NCBI RefSeq assembly: GCF_015832195.1
Contig: NC_052018.1
Span: 67,517,666-67,581,665, forward strand
From: Motacilla alba alba
Lineage: Eukaryota; Chordata; Aves; Passeriformes; Motacillidae
Direction of reading: 5' to 3'
Length of the DNA: 64,000 nt
Shown in pieces: positions 1 to 12,870 of this stretch (its first letter is position 1; every line of letters begins with the position of its first letter). A program made the position numbers and the translations under genes. Under the pieces are notes generated by a model, which did no database searches, had not been told where the DNA came from, and saw nothing but the letters and a program-made list of their open reading frames with translations.

Positions 1-3000
1 GAAATGATTATTTAGATTTGGAAGTCTAAAGATCAGGGTTTCCCACCACAAACCACATGGCACAGAGGCACTGAGAAACCACAAAAATTCTGCACTTAGG
101 AGCTGTATTCCTTTCACCTAGCTGTAGGTGGCTAAAGGATACTGCCCCTGGTGTGTTGTCAAGACGTCCACTGGTTCTGCTCCTGGGGTAAGCTGGGCAT
201 GCCTAGCTCCCAGTGTGTTCAGAACAAACTCAGTTGTCACTGTTCAATAGCTCCTGTATCCTGTAGCTCTTCTGTTACAGGATATTGTTAACTGTCTTCT
301 TTTTGCTTCAGAGAAGATGCATTGTCACTGTTGTCATAGAGTCAGGCTTTGAAATAGATTTCACAGAGTCTTTACGTGTCAAGATGAAGGCTGCAAATTA
401 TCTTCCCAAGTAGACAAGTGAAGTTTTAAATATTAATATTGTAAGTTTGTTCTGAGTTGTCTATGCATCAGAAGTTTAATGAGTTTTTGTTAGGCTTGGA
501 ATTACCTCACTGGTAAAAATATGGCGCATATTTTAAAGAAGACATTTATTTAGAAAGCTTTCTGTAGGATCTGTGCTTCACTGAAATGTCTTTCTAACTA
601 TACTTTCCCAGTTAATGATGTATAATGATGACTGAAAAACTAAAATATATGCTTATACAGCTTCCTCTTCTCGAGCATATTGACCTTCATTTGCAGAGTT
701 ATTGAGGAAAATTATTTGTGGTTTTGTTTGAGTTACTTGAGAATGTTTAGGATTAAAAAGGATCCCACTGCAAGATGAAGGCCAGATAGATTTAGCCAGG
801 TAAGAGCATATGAATAGAAAAAAGTCTAATTCTGAGGTGAAATGAAGAAGCTTCTATTTCGTTTTTAAGCATTGGGTCAGGTGACTCAGAAACAAACAAT
901 GATACATCAGGAAGGAAAATTATTGTATCAGGGAGCAGCATGTGTTTCCCAGATTAGGCTTCTTGAGCAAAATTAGATTAAGATTTTCTTTCATCATTCT
1001 AATTAAAATATTCTGCCCTTTTCATTGTCTTAGGTCATTGTTGATGAATGACAGAGGAGTGCCTCGACTGCTGCTTCCCAAATATAATTAAGTTTGATGT
1101 TTTTCAGTGGAAGAGGTTGTATATTTGATGAATTTAAAGCAGCTGTAACAAAAACAGCAACTGCCTATTTTGAAAGTTAAACTGTGCTCCTGCATATATT
1201 GGATTGGATAGGTTTGAATCTTTATTTTAAACTTTTTTTTCTTTTAAATTTCCCTTCCTTTTCTAGAGTTCCTATGTTTAAGATTTAAGATAACCACAAA
1301 CCACAAGTAGCTTCTAAGATTTCCATGCAAGAGGTCAACTGTGTCTAATTAGTGGAGTGCTATTGTGTTGTATGTTTGGAACATTCCTGCTCACTTAGGA
1401 GGTAATCTTTGCTCACTGAGTTATCCAGGCAGTTCCCAATAATGCTGTCTGCAGTGTGGGCTGCCTGTTGCACAGACAGAATTCATGCCCAACGCAGAAC
1501 ATTAATATGAGCTTGATATAAAGAGGAAAGTGTAGTTTTGCAGTGCAGACATCCTAGAGTTCACTTTGCTAATCGAAACCAGAGGACTGTCCCAGAGCTT
1601 CAGTCTCTCTCAAAGTTAGATTTTATGCTGTTTAGAATCAATCCTGTCCATGAAGAAAGTTCAGGAAAGCATATGTAAATGTCAGTTAACAGTTTCTTCC
1701 GTGTACTCTTAAAAGACTGACTACTGACAGCTCTGGGCATTTAACATTTGCACTCATGTGTTCTTGAGCAAGCAGTACCTGCATCTCTCCACCTGTAATG
1801 CTATGTTTGAGAAGTGTGGCCTGTGTTTGTAGCAATCCTTATTATATGTTGCCTTATGTACAAATTGTTTTCTGTACTTTGTCCAAGTGTAACGTACATT
1901 ATTCACTCTGCAGCTGTAGCAATGTTCTCACAAGCTTCCCCTGCATGTGTGGAATTTATCACCAAATATGATCAGCAAAAATATTTACTTGAATTTGAGT
2001 GAATTCCTATTTACTTAAGGGCAAAATAAGACAGTTTACCAACAGAATTTGGAAGAAGTTGATACAAACCTTCAGTTGCTATGTGGATAAAAAATGTAGG
2101 GACAGATGCCATTTCGCAGACAGTGGCTGACAAGCATAGATATGCTTGACAATTTTCTATTAATAGCCTTTTCTTTTTAAATAATTAAATTCCATGTCAG
2201 ATGAATATTGGTTCTTTTCTTCTGTTTCATTTTGCATATTGCTTAATTCTGAACAAAAGACTCGGTTTTCATGCCTGGCTAACAATATCTATTTTGGTTT
2301 GGACAATGACACTCGTTTTGTATCCCTTAGGTTGTTAATATGTGATCTATAAAAATGTGGAACATGGGAACCTCCAGATACTCTATGTATAAATAGCTTT
2401 TTCATGAGCAGTCAAGCTACATGATTTTGTTTTCTTTTTTCTTTTGGTATGGATATTTGTTCTTTTTCCCAAGTACACCCCTGGTGGCCCCAAATGCTGT
2501 TCCCTTTCCTGGCTCTATATAACTCCCTCTTTGGGCCAATTAAAGCACAGCTGTGCCCAATGCTGGTTTGCTATTTGCTACTGTGGGACATCTGACTTTA
2601 GGGGAAAAAGGAGCATGACAGGATTTTGTCTATTATTCTGCTTCCACAGCACAGCCCAGCCACAAACTTTTAATGAAGTTTTTGGGAATCTATTAGGGGT
2701 AAAAAAGTAAAATACAAAAATTTTTAAAACTTTGAATAATGAAAGACTATAAAAGGCCCTGTCACACAGAGTAGTTCATATGGAGCATGTTGGCGATTTA
2801 AGAAAAAAAGAAAGAATAGTTGTAATTAATTTCATCATCGTTTCATTGAACATTTTGAGAAGTTAGATATTCAAAGAAAGAAATAAAGGTGGAAATTATC
2901 AAATCTGCAGACTTCAATTATAAAATGGGAGAAAGAAAAACTGGCCTTGTAAGCCAATGACTCTACTTAAATATTCTTCATTTTTCAGTGAAAGAGTTTT

Positions 3001-3744
3001 CTGGTCATAGTTCATTGGAAAGTAAACCCTTGAGTTGGGCACAATTTCTAAAATGTGTGGTCCAAATTAGGTTAAAAATTGATCCGGAAAACTGAGCCAA
3101 TGTATAAATATATACATTAAAATAATCAGAAAATTGATTTAAAATATTTTCTATCTACTCCATTATTACCTACAAAGAAATCTTAGGGTTTTGGCTCTGC
3201 TGTCTCCAGAAATTTCAATATGTTGTACTTCCCCCACCCCCGTCTCAAAACAAAAGAAGGAATTTTAGCTTTGAACTTAAAAGCTCTTCTTTGTTTTGAA
3301 AATTCTATTTGAAAACTCTCTCAGTCCCCTAAAAGCCTGTATGTGTCTATTTTGCCTTTATATGTGGTACAATACCATTAAAACAATCAAAACATGAAAT
3401 TTAATATCCAACAATATGGTTTTTGGAAGTTTTTTTAAGTATTTTAACTAAATCTAACTTTAACTAAGTTGTTCTGCATTGCTGTTGCTTTCTCAAGAGT
3501 CCTTGAATACATATATTTTCTACTGTTTGTCATTAAAATAAATATAAATAAATAAAATAAATTACTTACAGTTTTAGCCTGTTCAATAAAATTATAGAAT
3601 ATAAATTAAAGAAAGAAATAGAAAAAGAGGACCTGTCATTTTGAGAGATTGATCTAGGATTTCTTGGAGATTTTTTTTTAGGAAATATTTATGTATTTAT
3701 TTATAATTTTTATTTTTAAATTTGTTTTTTATTTCTGTTTTCAG
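1..3744 (+). other. RGS7: 3' part of the intron upstream of exon A
   Basis: AT-rich sequence without a supportable gene. It ends in a good acceptor, a T-rich tract over about 3670-3740 followed by TTTTCAG at 3738-3744. A short AAAT-rich simple repeat lies at 3535-3563. In known RGS7 the residue before the Met of exon A is Lys, so an upstream coding exon ending in phase 0 is expected to the left of the window. The open frames at 1814-2002 and 2444-2710 lack splice context and resemble no family I know. No transposon was recognised here. Confidence 0.85.
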
Positions 3745-3841
3745 ATGGAAGATGTCATAGCTCGCATGCAAGATGAGAAAAATGGGATTCCTATTCGGAC
3801 AGTGAAAAGTTTTCTTTCCAAGATTCCCAGTGTCTTTTCTG
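3745..3841 (+). CDS. RGS7: RGS7 coding exon A (97 nt, start of DEP domain)
   Basis: The exon begins at a codon boundary with ATG and encodes 32 residues plus the first base of a Gly codon. It starts [16 protein letters not shown] and continues through [16 protein letters not shown]. In the human protein, as I remember it, this begins near residue 27. It covers the helix leading into DEP and the first DEP helix; the basic/hydrophobic IRTVKSFL stretch is typical of R7 proteins. The acceptor is a long T-rich tract ending TTTTCAG at 3744. The donor is G/GTAAGAG at 3842, close to consensus. The first codon being ATG is probably incidental, because known RGS7 has about 26 residues before it, but it could serve as the start in transcripts beginning in the preceding intron. 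Retaining the intron would add a short tail and stop at about 3925. Confidence 0.95.
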
Positions 3842-6800
3842 GTAAGAGAGAAAGTGAATTTCATCATATTTTAAAGTTTTATGTAAGGGTATGCTCTAGT
3901 GGAATACTTTTAAATAAGTACTGTTGAGAATTCACAGTCATCTGGTCAGGAGGAGACATTATTTATCCTTTGAATAGTTTAATTATAGAAGTCTTTGATG
4001 TTTCTCTCAGATTTGAGTGGGTTTACACAGAGATGTTTTTGTCCTGAAAATTAGGTGAAGGGAATACTTAATTTACTACAACAAGTTAATTATCTCAAAC
4101 TGGAAATATTTTTATGGCAGGTCAGGTCTGCTTTTTACCAAGCTTCCATAGCAAGTATGAATTTAGTGCATTGGCCAGTACATGAAGATAAGAAATTTCA
4201 TAGCAGCAGAACAAAATAAAAATCATCCCCACACTCTGCAGCTGCTGCTGATCAAGGGCTGTGACATTTATTACAACGTTCATGATCTGCTTCTGTAGCT
4301 CAGTGCCTGAGCTTGTGAAACTAAGGTTTGTAAAACTAAGGCTCAGATCTCTGTGGTGATTTCCAAGACAACTGTAAACTCTATAGCTGGTCCAGGTCAG
4401 TACAGTTATAGGCACAAAAATCTGTCTATTTATTAATTAAGTAGCATATAATTGCTATTTACATGATTTCATGACAATTTATGCATTTATGTATGTGGCT
4501 ATATACTCCAGTGAGTATTGAGTTCCTTTGAAATAGATGCCATTGTTTAATCTAATTTTTCCATAATCTTGAAGAGTGTATGCTCATACAGAAAGTATTA
4601 TACAAGTTTCTACGGTCCAGAACACCAAGAATTCTATATTTTAATTTTCAACCTTTGGAATTTTTTTCTAGTGAATAGTCCTGTCATAAAGAAGGATAGA
4701 TTCTGAAGAGTGAATGAAATTGCTTCCTGATTTTAGGAAAATTGTTTCCTGATATTAGAAAATAAATTTTTGATTCTAGAAACGTGCACAAAAAATAGCC
4801 TCTGGAGAATGGGCCTTTATTTGTCATGAGTTAGTGCAGCAAGGCATCTTATTGAAGAATTCATATTAATTGTTAATCTCTGCCTTAACTTTTGTATAAT
4901 AGATTTCAAAGTAGACCAACCAAAATGTCTTTTTTCTTTTTTTTTTTTTTAACTGGAGTAGGCATCGTACTTTTACAGATTGAGTTATACAGTTATACAC
5001 AGCAGTTACTGATATACCAACTTTTCTATCGATGCATTAACTTTATTAGCTTCAGAAGGAAGTAAAAATCTTTGGACAGTTCATTTTTTTACTCTTTTCT
5101 GATTTTCTCTCTCAAATACCAGGGAGTGCCAGTAATTTTTGCTACACATGACTGAAACTCCCACCAGAATAGCATAACTGTCATTTCAGTTAAATGAATC
5201 TACTTTGCTGTCAGTTCTCTATCCTGAATGGAATTTGAAAGCTTCAACTCTATGTCCTAAGTCCCTAATTTCATTTAATGTGCTAGGAGTCTGTATTTGT
5301 AGCAAACAAGTATCAGCTTAACTCAAAGCTGTGGATTGCTGGGAAACATGGGAATATTGTCTAAGGGTCACGACAACAATATTGCAAATATATTTAACAA
5401 AAACTTATAGTACTGTTAATACCCTCAAAAGCATCAAAGTAGATGCTCTTCAGTTAAAATATATATACCTATGTGCTCACATATTTTATATATATGCGTG
5501 TGTGCATGTGTGTATGTGCATAAAAAGATGTCTTGTACACACCATCTGTCCTGGATTATGCCCCATAAATACTGGAGCTTTGCAACTGTTTGGTATTTTT
5601 TTTAATGGAGAGAAGCAAAACAGATAACTACCACAGTGAAATCATATTCCTTCAAGCACTTAGGAAAGACTCTACAAGTCCTTTGAACAACATGTAAAAG
5701 CTAAGGATGTCCATAAATTGTCTGTAGGAATAGGGTCTTACGTGATATAGTTGTCATTGTTTTGTTATATATATATTTTTAATGTACTTCTATTTCATAG
5801 TATTGCTTCTAAAAACAGCAAGTGAGAAAATAGTTCAAAGAGCAGTCACTTTTTTATTGCTCAATTACTGACCATCTCTAAAGATGACTGCATTAGCAAA
5901 ATCAGCCTGAGGAGTGGTATTTGAATTTCATGGAACGTTGTGATTGTAATAAATAGGATGATGTAACCATACTATCTCATTAACTGAGTCATTCCTGAAA
6001 TGTTTTCAAGTAAAATATCAACAGAGAGAAACATTTGAAATACAGATATTTCCCTATACACTATACTGATTTTTGTTCTTCAGAAAAATATCATCCTAAA
6101 TTAAGGATTATTCCATTTTGTGAAATTTTGAAAAGATGAGGAATCATTTTGCTTTATGTTGCATATATTCTGTACATTCATAAAGAGCAAATAAAAATTT
6201 GAAACTTTCAAGGCTCAAAGGGAAAAAGTAGGCAGGAGATTTTGCACCTGCTATGTGGTTATGCATTTTGAGGAAAGAAGGAAGGACATACTGTTTTTGT
6301 CTTCATGCTTTTGAAATGTTTTGGAGGAGTGACTAAGATAATGTGTAAAGACATCTTGCTGGTCAGAAATAATGATGGCATGAAGGTTGTCATGTGCATT
6401 CTTTATTAACATGGATTAGAATATTAAGAATAAAGAGGAGGTGATTTTCCTGGTCCCTGATTCACCTTTAGACCTGGAAATGGAAAAAAAAAACTTGCTT
6501 TAAATGATGAATTTAGGGAGTCTGACATATGAATCATAGAGATTAGAAGGAGCTCTAAAATATAATTTTTATTTTTGCTAATGAGGGATGAATACAAGAA
6601 AATGCCAAAGATTTGCTGTTCACTTTGAAGCAGAAGGAATCATTCAGAGTTTACTGACAAAGCAGTTGTTGAGGGTTTGTTTTGGAAGTTTTTGTGAGGT
6701 GGTGTGGGTGGTTTACCCAGTCCTTGTGCGGAAAGCTTCATGAGCTAATCAGAACATGAATATTTCATTAAGAAGATGTAGTGGTGTCTTGTGGTCATTA

Positions 6801-7300
6801 AGGGATATCAGTGTGATTCTTCATAGGATTTTAAAGTGTGCAATACTGGGGTGAGCTTGCTGATGAAAACTGTGAAGAATGTGCCAGCTGAGTGGTGTGT
6901 AAGCTTGAGTGTGGAACATGAGAATTTTTATTAAGGAGCAGGGAGAATTTTTGAGAAATGTAAGTTCAGTTAAAGAATACACACAGAGGGAGAATGAAAT
7001 CTTTTCAAGAAAAACATGCTCATACTTGTTATTACTGGGTGTTTCTGCTGCAGGGCTCATTGATCTTGGAATGTAGTCACAGCTTGAACCGACAAAAATA
7101 GGAGAAGGAGATCAGTAGAAAGGTGTGTTTTCAGCATCTCCTGTGTTAAATAGAAAATGAAAACATTAATTTACCTTTCACTGGAATGTATGATCCATGT
7201 GAAGTCTCAAGTTTTTTTCTCATTCCTGTAGGTGAAGCTGATATAATATCATTTCCATACAAATATTGTGTTTTCCCATTTTTAGAAAGATTGTTGCACC

Positions 7301-7363
7301 TATTACATCCATTTTTTTTGTTAAATGTTTGCAATTATTACATCCATTTTTTGTTAAATGTTT
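7301..7363. repeat. Two-copy tandem duplication, about 30 bp unit
   Basis: TATTACATCC followed by a T run, GTTAAATG and TTT occurs at 7301-7330 and again at 7336-7363. The copies differ only by two T residues in the T run (T8 against T6). It is a recent small local duplication without evident function. Confidence 0.85.
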
Positions 7364-9008
7364 TTCTTGATCTTAGAAAATGCTTATTTCCCTTTAAGCT
7401 GGGAAATCATGAAAATAGTGAGATATTGTATTTTGATTAGAAAATATGACGATTAATTACCAGCAGCAGTATGCTTGGTAAAAAATTAAAGCATTTATGT
7501 GTCCGAACATAAAAAAAATCCAACTGAAAACAGAATGGCAGTCTCAGTCTCACCTGTCAGTAGCCTGGACAGATGTAGTGAGAGACTCCAGAGGAAAGCT
7601 GTGTTATAATCCCTCATCACTTTTGCAAATCACAGGTGGGTGAGCCCAAGGAATGAGTCACAGGGGCTACCTGCAACAGTATTGCTAGTGATACAGAGGC
7701 AGGCAGCAAAAATGAGGAGCAGTACAGTGAGAATTGGATGACTCAGGGGACTAATAACAGGAGAGTTTCATCTGTCATTAGTTTTGATCTTTTCCAGTTG
7801 AGTAATGAGTTGTTAACATCTGATGACTTCTCAGTGCTGCATGTGAAATTACTTGATTGGTTTATCCACTTCAGTACTGCAGATTACCAACCTGAAGCAC
7901 AAAATTAAACAGAAAGCTCTACTTGGTTTGACAAGAAGCAAAAGCCACAAGGCATGACACTTTGATCATCTGGTGCCTTTGGAGCAAAGTAGTATTGTGT
8001 TATAGGTAAATAAAAGGATTTTGGAATTTCTGTTTTTGAGAGATTTTTGAGAGTAAATGAACCATTTTGGAGAATTTAGGGTTCCCACATCCCATGTCTT
8101 GAATATTATAGACCTTGTTTTTAACTTCAGTGTCTCTCATGCTGGGTTGATGACAGTCTCCTACTTTGTTGTGCTGTCCATTTCTTCATCTCTCTTTTCT
8201 TGCATTGTCCTAAAGTGTGATTTAATGGTAGAATCATTGCTGATTTCTTTGTTCCAAATGAGCCTCTTCTTACTTGCAAACCAAGCCTGAAGTGTTAAAA
8301 CTCTGAGCTCACTGCCTTGATGAGGTTCCACTCTTAGTGGAATGCTTTGATGAAAGACTTGCTGTCAGTTCATCAACGACAAAAGCTGGATCATTCCCTC
8401 TCCTGTGCCCTCTCGGATGGGCAGATTGGAGCAGGGACTTGCCATGTTTACAGTTTCACTTTTCAAAGCAGAATTTTGAGAGCAAAAAGTTGATAAACAT
8501 CTATTCCCAAATGAATAGTTTGTTTGAAGTTATACCACCAGTCTCTTGCATCTGTAATTTTTTCAGAGTGACTGATTTGCATTCAAATGTCCATAATCTT
8601 TTGGGAGTGGATATTTTTTGTTCATGATTTTTAGTCATGAGTAGAAGAGCTTGACTAAGTGGAGCCATAACAGTCATTGGACACACAGTCATTTCCAAGT
8701 GTTGACATAATTAAGTGATTAATGAGTGATGGTTTGTATGCTTTACAGAAAACCAAAGTGGATATTTAAGTGCTGCCTGCCTCCCTTCACTTTCTGTTTG
8801 TTTGCCTGTCTTGGCCTCGTGACTGGGATGGTTGCTGAGGGTGATCTTAAGCTGCTTAAAACTTGACAGAACTTTTGTATCTTACGGAAAATCAGAATTG
8901 TGGCAGCTTTGCCATTGGGAAGTGCAGGATGAACAAGCTGTGGTGGGCTGGGATCAAATAAGAAGAACGCTCCTCAGAAAGAAATGAAAAAATCTTTCCA
9001 CTATCTTT

Positions 9009-9256
9009 AATAATAGAATGAAATAAGAATAATTCTATAAGAGTAATAGAATTGTTTTGGTTGGAAGGGATCTTAAAGATTATCTAGTTCCAGTCTCCCT
9101 GCTATGGGCAGAGATACAACCCACTAGATCCTGTTGCCCAGGGCCTCATCAAGCCTGACCTTAAAAACTTCCAGGAAGCCACAACTCATCTGGGCAGCCT
9201 GTTCCAAGATCATTGTGCTCTCCATTTTCATTTTAAGGAATATGTTAATATCAGAC
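9009..9256 (-). mobile_element. CR1 LINE 3'-end fragment (degenerate)
   Basis: Read on the + strand, this is the reverse complement of the avian CR1 3' end. Degenerate GAAT/ATAG repeats lie at about 9009-9048, then GGTTGGAAGGGATCTTAAAG at 9059-9078, then segments resembling CCCACTAGATCCTGTTGCCC, GCCTGACCTTAAAAACTTCC and TCTGGGCAGCCTGTTCC. It ends near TTTTAAGGAATATGTTAATATC. This covers the usual 5'-truncated 3' UTR and end of ORF2; no coding capacity remains. It shows that the host is a bird or other sauropsid with abundant CR1. Confidence 0.88.
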
Positions 9257-10310
9257 CTTTATTAAATTACTATTGGAATGAAAAGCTTTTCAAAATGAAG
9301 TTATTTTAAACAGAACAACAAATGCTAATTTAAAAGTTATTGCTTCTTTCTAAGCAAACAACATAACAAAAAATTTATTCATATGCCTACTTTTTGATTC
9401 AGTGGCAATTGTCATTGGGAACTTTAGTAAAAAGAAGGAAATAAAGTAAAAAAAAATCTGTGGCAATTTTGCAAAATTGTACTAGGAAACTGAAATATAC
9501 TGAAAACCCATTTAAAAAGTCTTTTAATCTATGTGCAAAACAATCATCATAAATTTCTGTTCCCATAAAATATGAAAAGATTATTTTCATAGACATTTGC
9601 AAAAGAGATAGGTATAGAAGTCCTGCAATGATGGAAAAAACCCTTAATAGCTATTCACTTGTTGTGAGATGGAAAATTGCTAGGAACATTCATCTTTGAG
9701 GTTTGTCCACATAAAATGCACAGCTTGAATTAAATGTTCTTGTTTGCCAAATGCATGCTTCCTCCCAGACTCCTATTTGCAGAGAATTAGCTCTGGGCCT
9801 TGTTGATCAGCAATAGAAATTTTTTGCTATCTTTTCCTACTACGTTGTTCATAATGAAAATACTTCCCTACTTTTGCTGCATCTTCTTACTAATCTCCAT
9901 GTGTGCAAGATTTTGCCACTGTTTCAAGTGGAACAGGATTGCAGCTTTGAAGTGTGACAACGTTTAAGAGGAGCAGGGGAAAACCTACTGCATTCAACAA
10001 AGCCAAAAATGTACCCTTGACACTCAGTCTCTGGGCTCTTGATATGTGACATTCATGGAAAATACGGGGTGAAAAGGGAACCCCGAATCAGCCTCACATA
10101 AACCTGAAATTATCAAAAATTCCACAATCTTTCACAGCTTCAATTTCAGTAGTGTGCCATTTTTTTTCTGTTGTTAACACTGGTTAATAATTGTGTTTTG
10201 CTGGTTTTCCATTGGCAATGATGAAAATAGTACTTTGAGAAAGCAGAGAAAATAGCCCCATCCAAACATAAGTATAAAGATTATTTATGCCATTTTTTTT
10301 GCCCATGGAG

Positions 10311-10370
10311 GCAGTGCATAATATATCAGCTTAACAGAAACCCTCTTAAGCTGATATAAGCTGCATCTGT
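10311..10370 (+). other. Imperfect 60-nt hairpin (13 bp perfect inner stem)
   Basis: TATATCAGCTTAA at 10322-10334 pairs perfectly with TTAAGCTGATATA at 10346-10358 around an 11-nt loop. Beyond a 3x3 internal loop, GCAG/TGCA at 10311-10318 pairs with TGCATCTGT at 10362-10370 with one bulged base. The stem is about 21 bp in total, a size compatible with a small pre-miRNA-like fold. It matches no miRNA family that I recognise, and function is not shown. Confidence 0.5.
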
Positions 10371-12379
10371 AGTAGTGATAGCTTAGCTAAAATCTGTTAT
10401 GTGCACGAAGCCCTCTAGGAAGAAAAGACTAGATTATGGCTAATGACAAGTGAATGTATAGATATATATTCAGAAGTTCTGTGAAAAAGTTTTTCTTTCC
10501 TTGCTATCTCTTGAAAATCTCTTAAAACGAATATTACTGATGCTGGATAGCAATGATTAGAACAAGTGGAATAAGTATCAGTGAGAATTTGTTGGGGATG
10601 CGTATTTTAAGTAATTGTTTTAATTAGGAAGCAGAGCAAAGTAAACTATTTAACTCCACCAGTTTAAGAGCAATTTCTATGACTGCCAAGATGTTTAAAT
10701 CACATTGGAAATTTTACACAGAGCAATTTGAATGAGGCAGAAGAGAAGTGATTTCTCAGGGAAAGGATTGGTACTGTATTTTCTATCACTAATTTCTGAG
10801 ACAGGAGGGAAATTTGCAGATCATGTTAAGAATGGGGAGAGGAAGTGTGTAGCTGAAGATGAATGAAGTCCCATCATGAAGTCCTTCTTCAGCATTAGTA
10901 ATGTTACCAAAGTGTGACATCTATTTCATTGTACTCTTGTTAAGTAGTCTCTGGATACTATTTCAGAAATGAATGTCCACTTGGACAAAAGGAAAAGAAA
11001 ATCAATCTGGTTCCTCTAAGGTCAGAACCCTTGAGCCCCAAAAAGTATCCATAGTCTTGCCAAAAACCAAAACTTTGCAATGGCACATGGGATTATGTAA
11101 ATGTCATTTTGTAGAGTGCAGTGTAATTCTAAAGCTAGGAATATGGGTTAGCAGGTTTGGGTCCTGAATACATTGTCAGTTATAATGGAATAAAATAGTT
11201 ACAGGCAATTTCTGCATGCAATGCTGTAGTTAAGCAGGTACTGTAATTATTTTATAAACAGAGACAATAATTATTGATGCAATTATATTTTGGAGTACAC
11301 GCTGAAAAAATCTAATTTTTAAATTTAAGTGGCATTGTACCCTATTGTCTGGTGGCATGTTTTTGGTTGCCTGATGACTATTAACTATTATTTAGCAAGC
11401 AATGTAGATATGTGATAAGTATTGCTGGTACAGGCACAAATAACATATTATTTACAGGCATCCTGCTAGGTATAATAGTGTAAGCAAATTCCCTTTTCTC
11501 TTTAGGATGATACATATTTGTCTGGAATAGTAGTCCCCTTTTCCTCTTAAATGATGTTTAACATTGATTCCTTTCGTGACTTTTCAAGCATAATTTCTTT
11601 CTACTTCAGTTTTACTTTTTTTTAGTACATAATTTCCTATCTTATTGTCTTTAAATCTATTTTTTTCCAAAGTAATTTGAAATATTTAAATGAACTTTAT
11701 GTAAAAAGAAAGTGGTTCTGTATTTGCAGATTTCAATCTTCCATTTTTACAGGGTCATACATATAGTTGGCCAGCAGTTAAAATAATCAAACTAAGTTAA
11801 ATCATTCCCCAGAGAATATGCCCCTTAAGCAAGAAATCAAGTTAGCAGGGTTTACAAGATTACTTGTGATTTATCTCCTAATTCTGTTGGTTCCAGCTAT
11901 GAGGAAAGAGACTTGCATCAGAAGACTGCAGACTTGTCTTTGCAAAAGGAAGCAAGGAATAAATTGTAGTCATTGCAATTGTTTATATTTCTGTTATTGC
12001 TGGACTTATCTATAGGCTAGTTTTTGCATGGTGCTGAAGCACTTGTGCTGCTATTTTCTGTTAGCTGCATTCCTGAAAAAGTAACATAAATTAAATTAGA
12101 AAGTCATCCTCGTTGGAAGTAAAGGTAACTTCATGAAGCATACATACTATGACTGACAATCTATCACTATGCAAATAAAGGGTCCATTGATGGTAATAAA
12201 TTTTCTACAAATTATCAAAATAATTTTAAATGGAGAATCAAGAACAATTTGTTAACAGGAAATAAGGGTGCTCAAATGTGCGATGAGTGTTGCTTACAAC
12301 GTTCCACACATTTGACAAAGCCTGTTTTACTCCTGAGCTTCATAATAAAGGTCAATAATTAAGTTATTTGTTTAAAAAC

Positions 12380-12870
12380 CTACTTTCTACTCTATGCAGT
12401 TGGAGAGTAAGCCTCGATGTTACAAAACCAGCACGAAGGCTGGCTGTAGTTACTGTGTTTTCTCTGATCCCAACCCCACAGTTGAAGCAGCTCCCGAGGC
12501 CAGAGGATGCTGGCAGCTTTGGAGGCACAAAGCCTGGTGTTCCTGCTGTGTGCCTTGCCACACAGCATCTGTGTCTTTTTGTCTTAAAGGATGTAAGACC
12601 TCAGTGGGGATGCTCTTGGTTTGCTTGTTTCCTCTTCTGGGGAAGATCACTGGAGTAGGTGCTGCTTCCTTGCACAGCTCTCCGTAGCAAAGACCACAGT
12701 GGGAAATAGGCAGAGCTGTTGCAGTGATTGTCAGGAAGTCAGAAGGAGCAGGCTGGTGAGTTTGGTGTCTGAGGAACAGAGCAGAAACCCAGGAATCTTC
12801 TGGAATCCAGGTAGATGGCACCAAAGAATGACTTGGTTGCGGGAAGGAGGACACAGTCATTGGTGAGAGT
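12380..12870. other. GC-richer unclassified patch in intron A-B
   Basis: About 490 bases with clearly higher G+C than their surroundings. They contain several overlapping open frames on both strands, up to about 136 codons on the minus strand at 12450-12860. Several unrelated frames being open at once points to base composition rather than coding. None of the translations shows a domain that I recognise. The patch could be an old transposon, a regulatory element or simply local composition. Confidence 0.4.

Noticed and set aside
2444..2710. 88-codon + strand frame with a TATATAA word and ATTAAA nearby, considered as a possible LTR
   Set aside because: No matching second copy, no TG...CA ends with target duplication and no primer-binding site could be found.
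3745..3747. ATG at the first base of exon A as the true RGS7 start codon
   Set aside because: It is preceded by a strong splice acceptor, and known RGS7 has about 26 residues upstream of this Met, so it is most likely internal.
6530..6570. GAATCATAGAGATTAGAAGGAG, reminiscent of a reversed CR1 tail
   Set aside because: Only about 30 bases of loose similarity, with no further CR1 blocks following in order.
7205..7236. Pyrimidine tract ending CCTGTAG directly followed by GTGAAG
   Set aside because: It resembles a recursive site, but the donor half lacks the G at +5 and is unconvincing.
12450..12860. 136-codon minus-strand open frame
   Set aside because: Several other frames are open over the same bases, the translation resembles no known protein, and there is no supporting gene structure.
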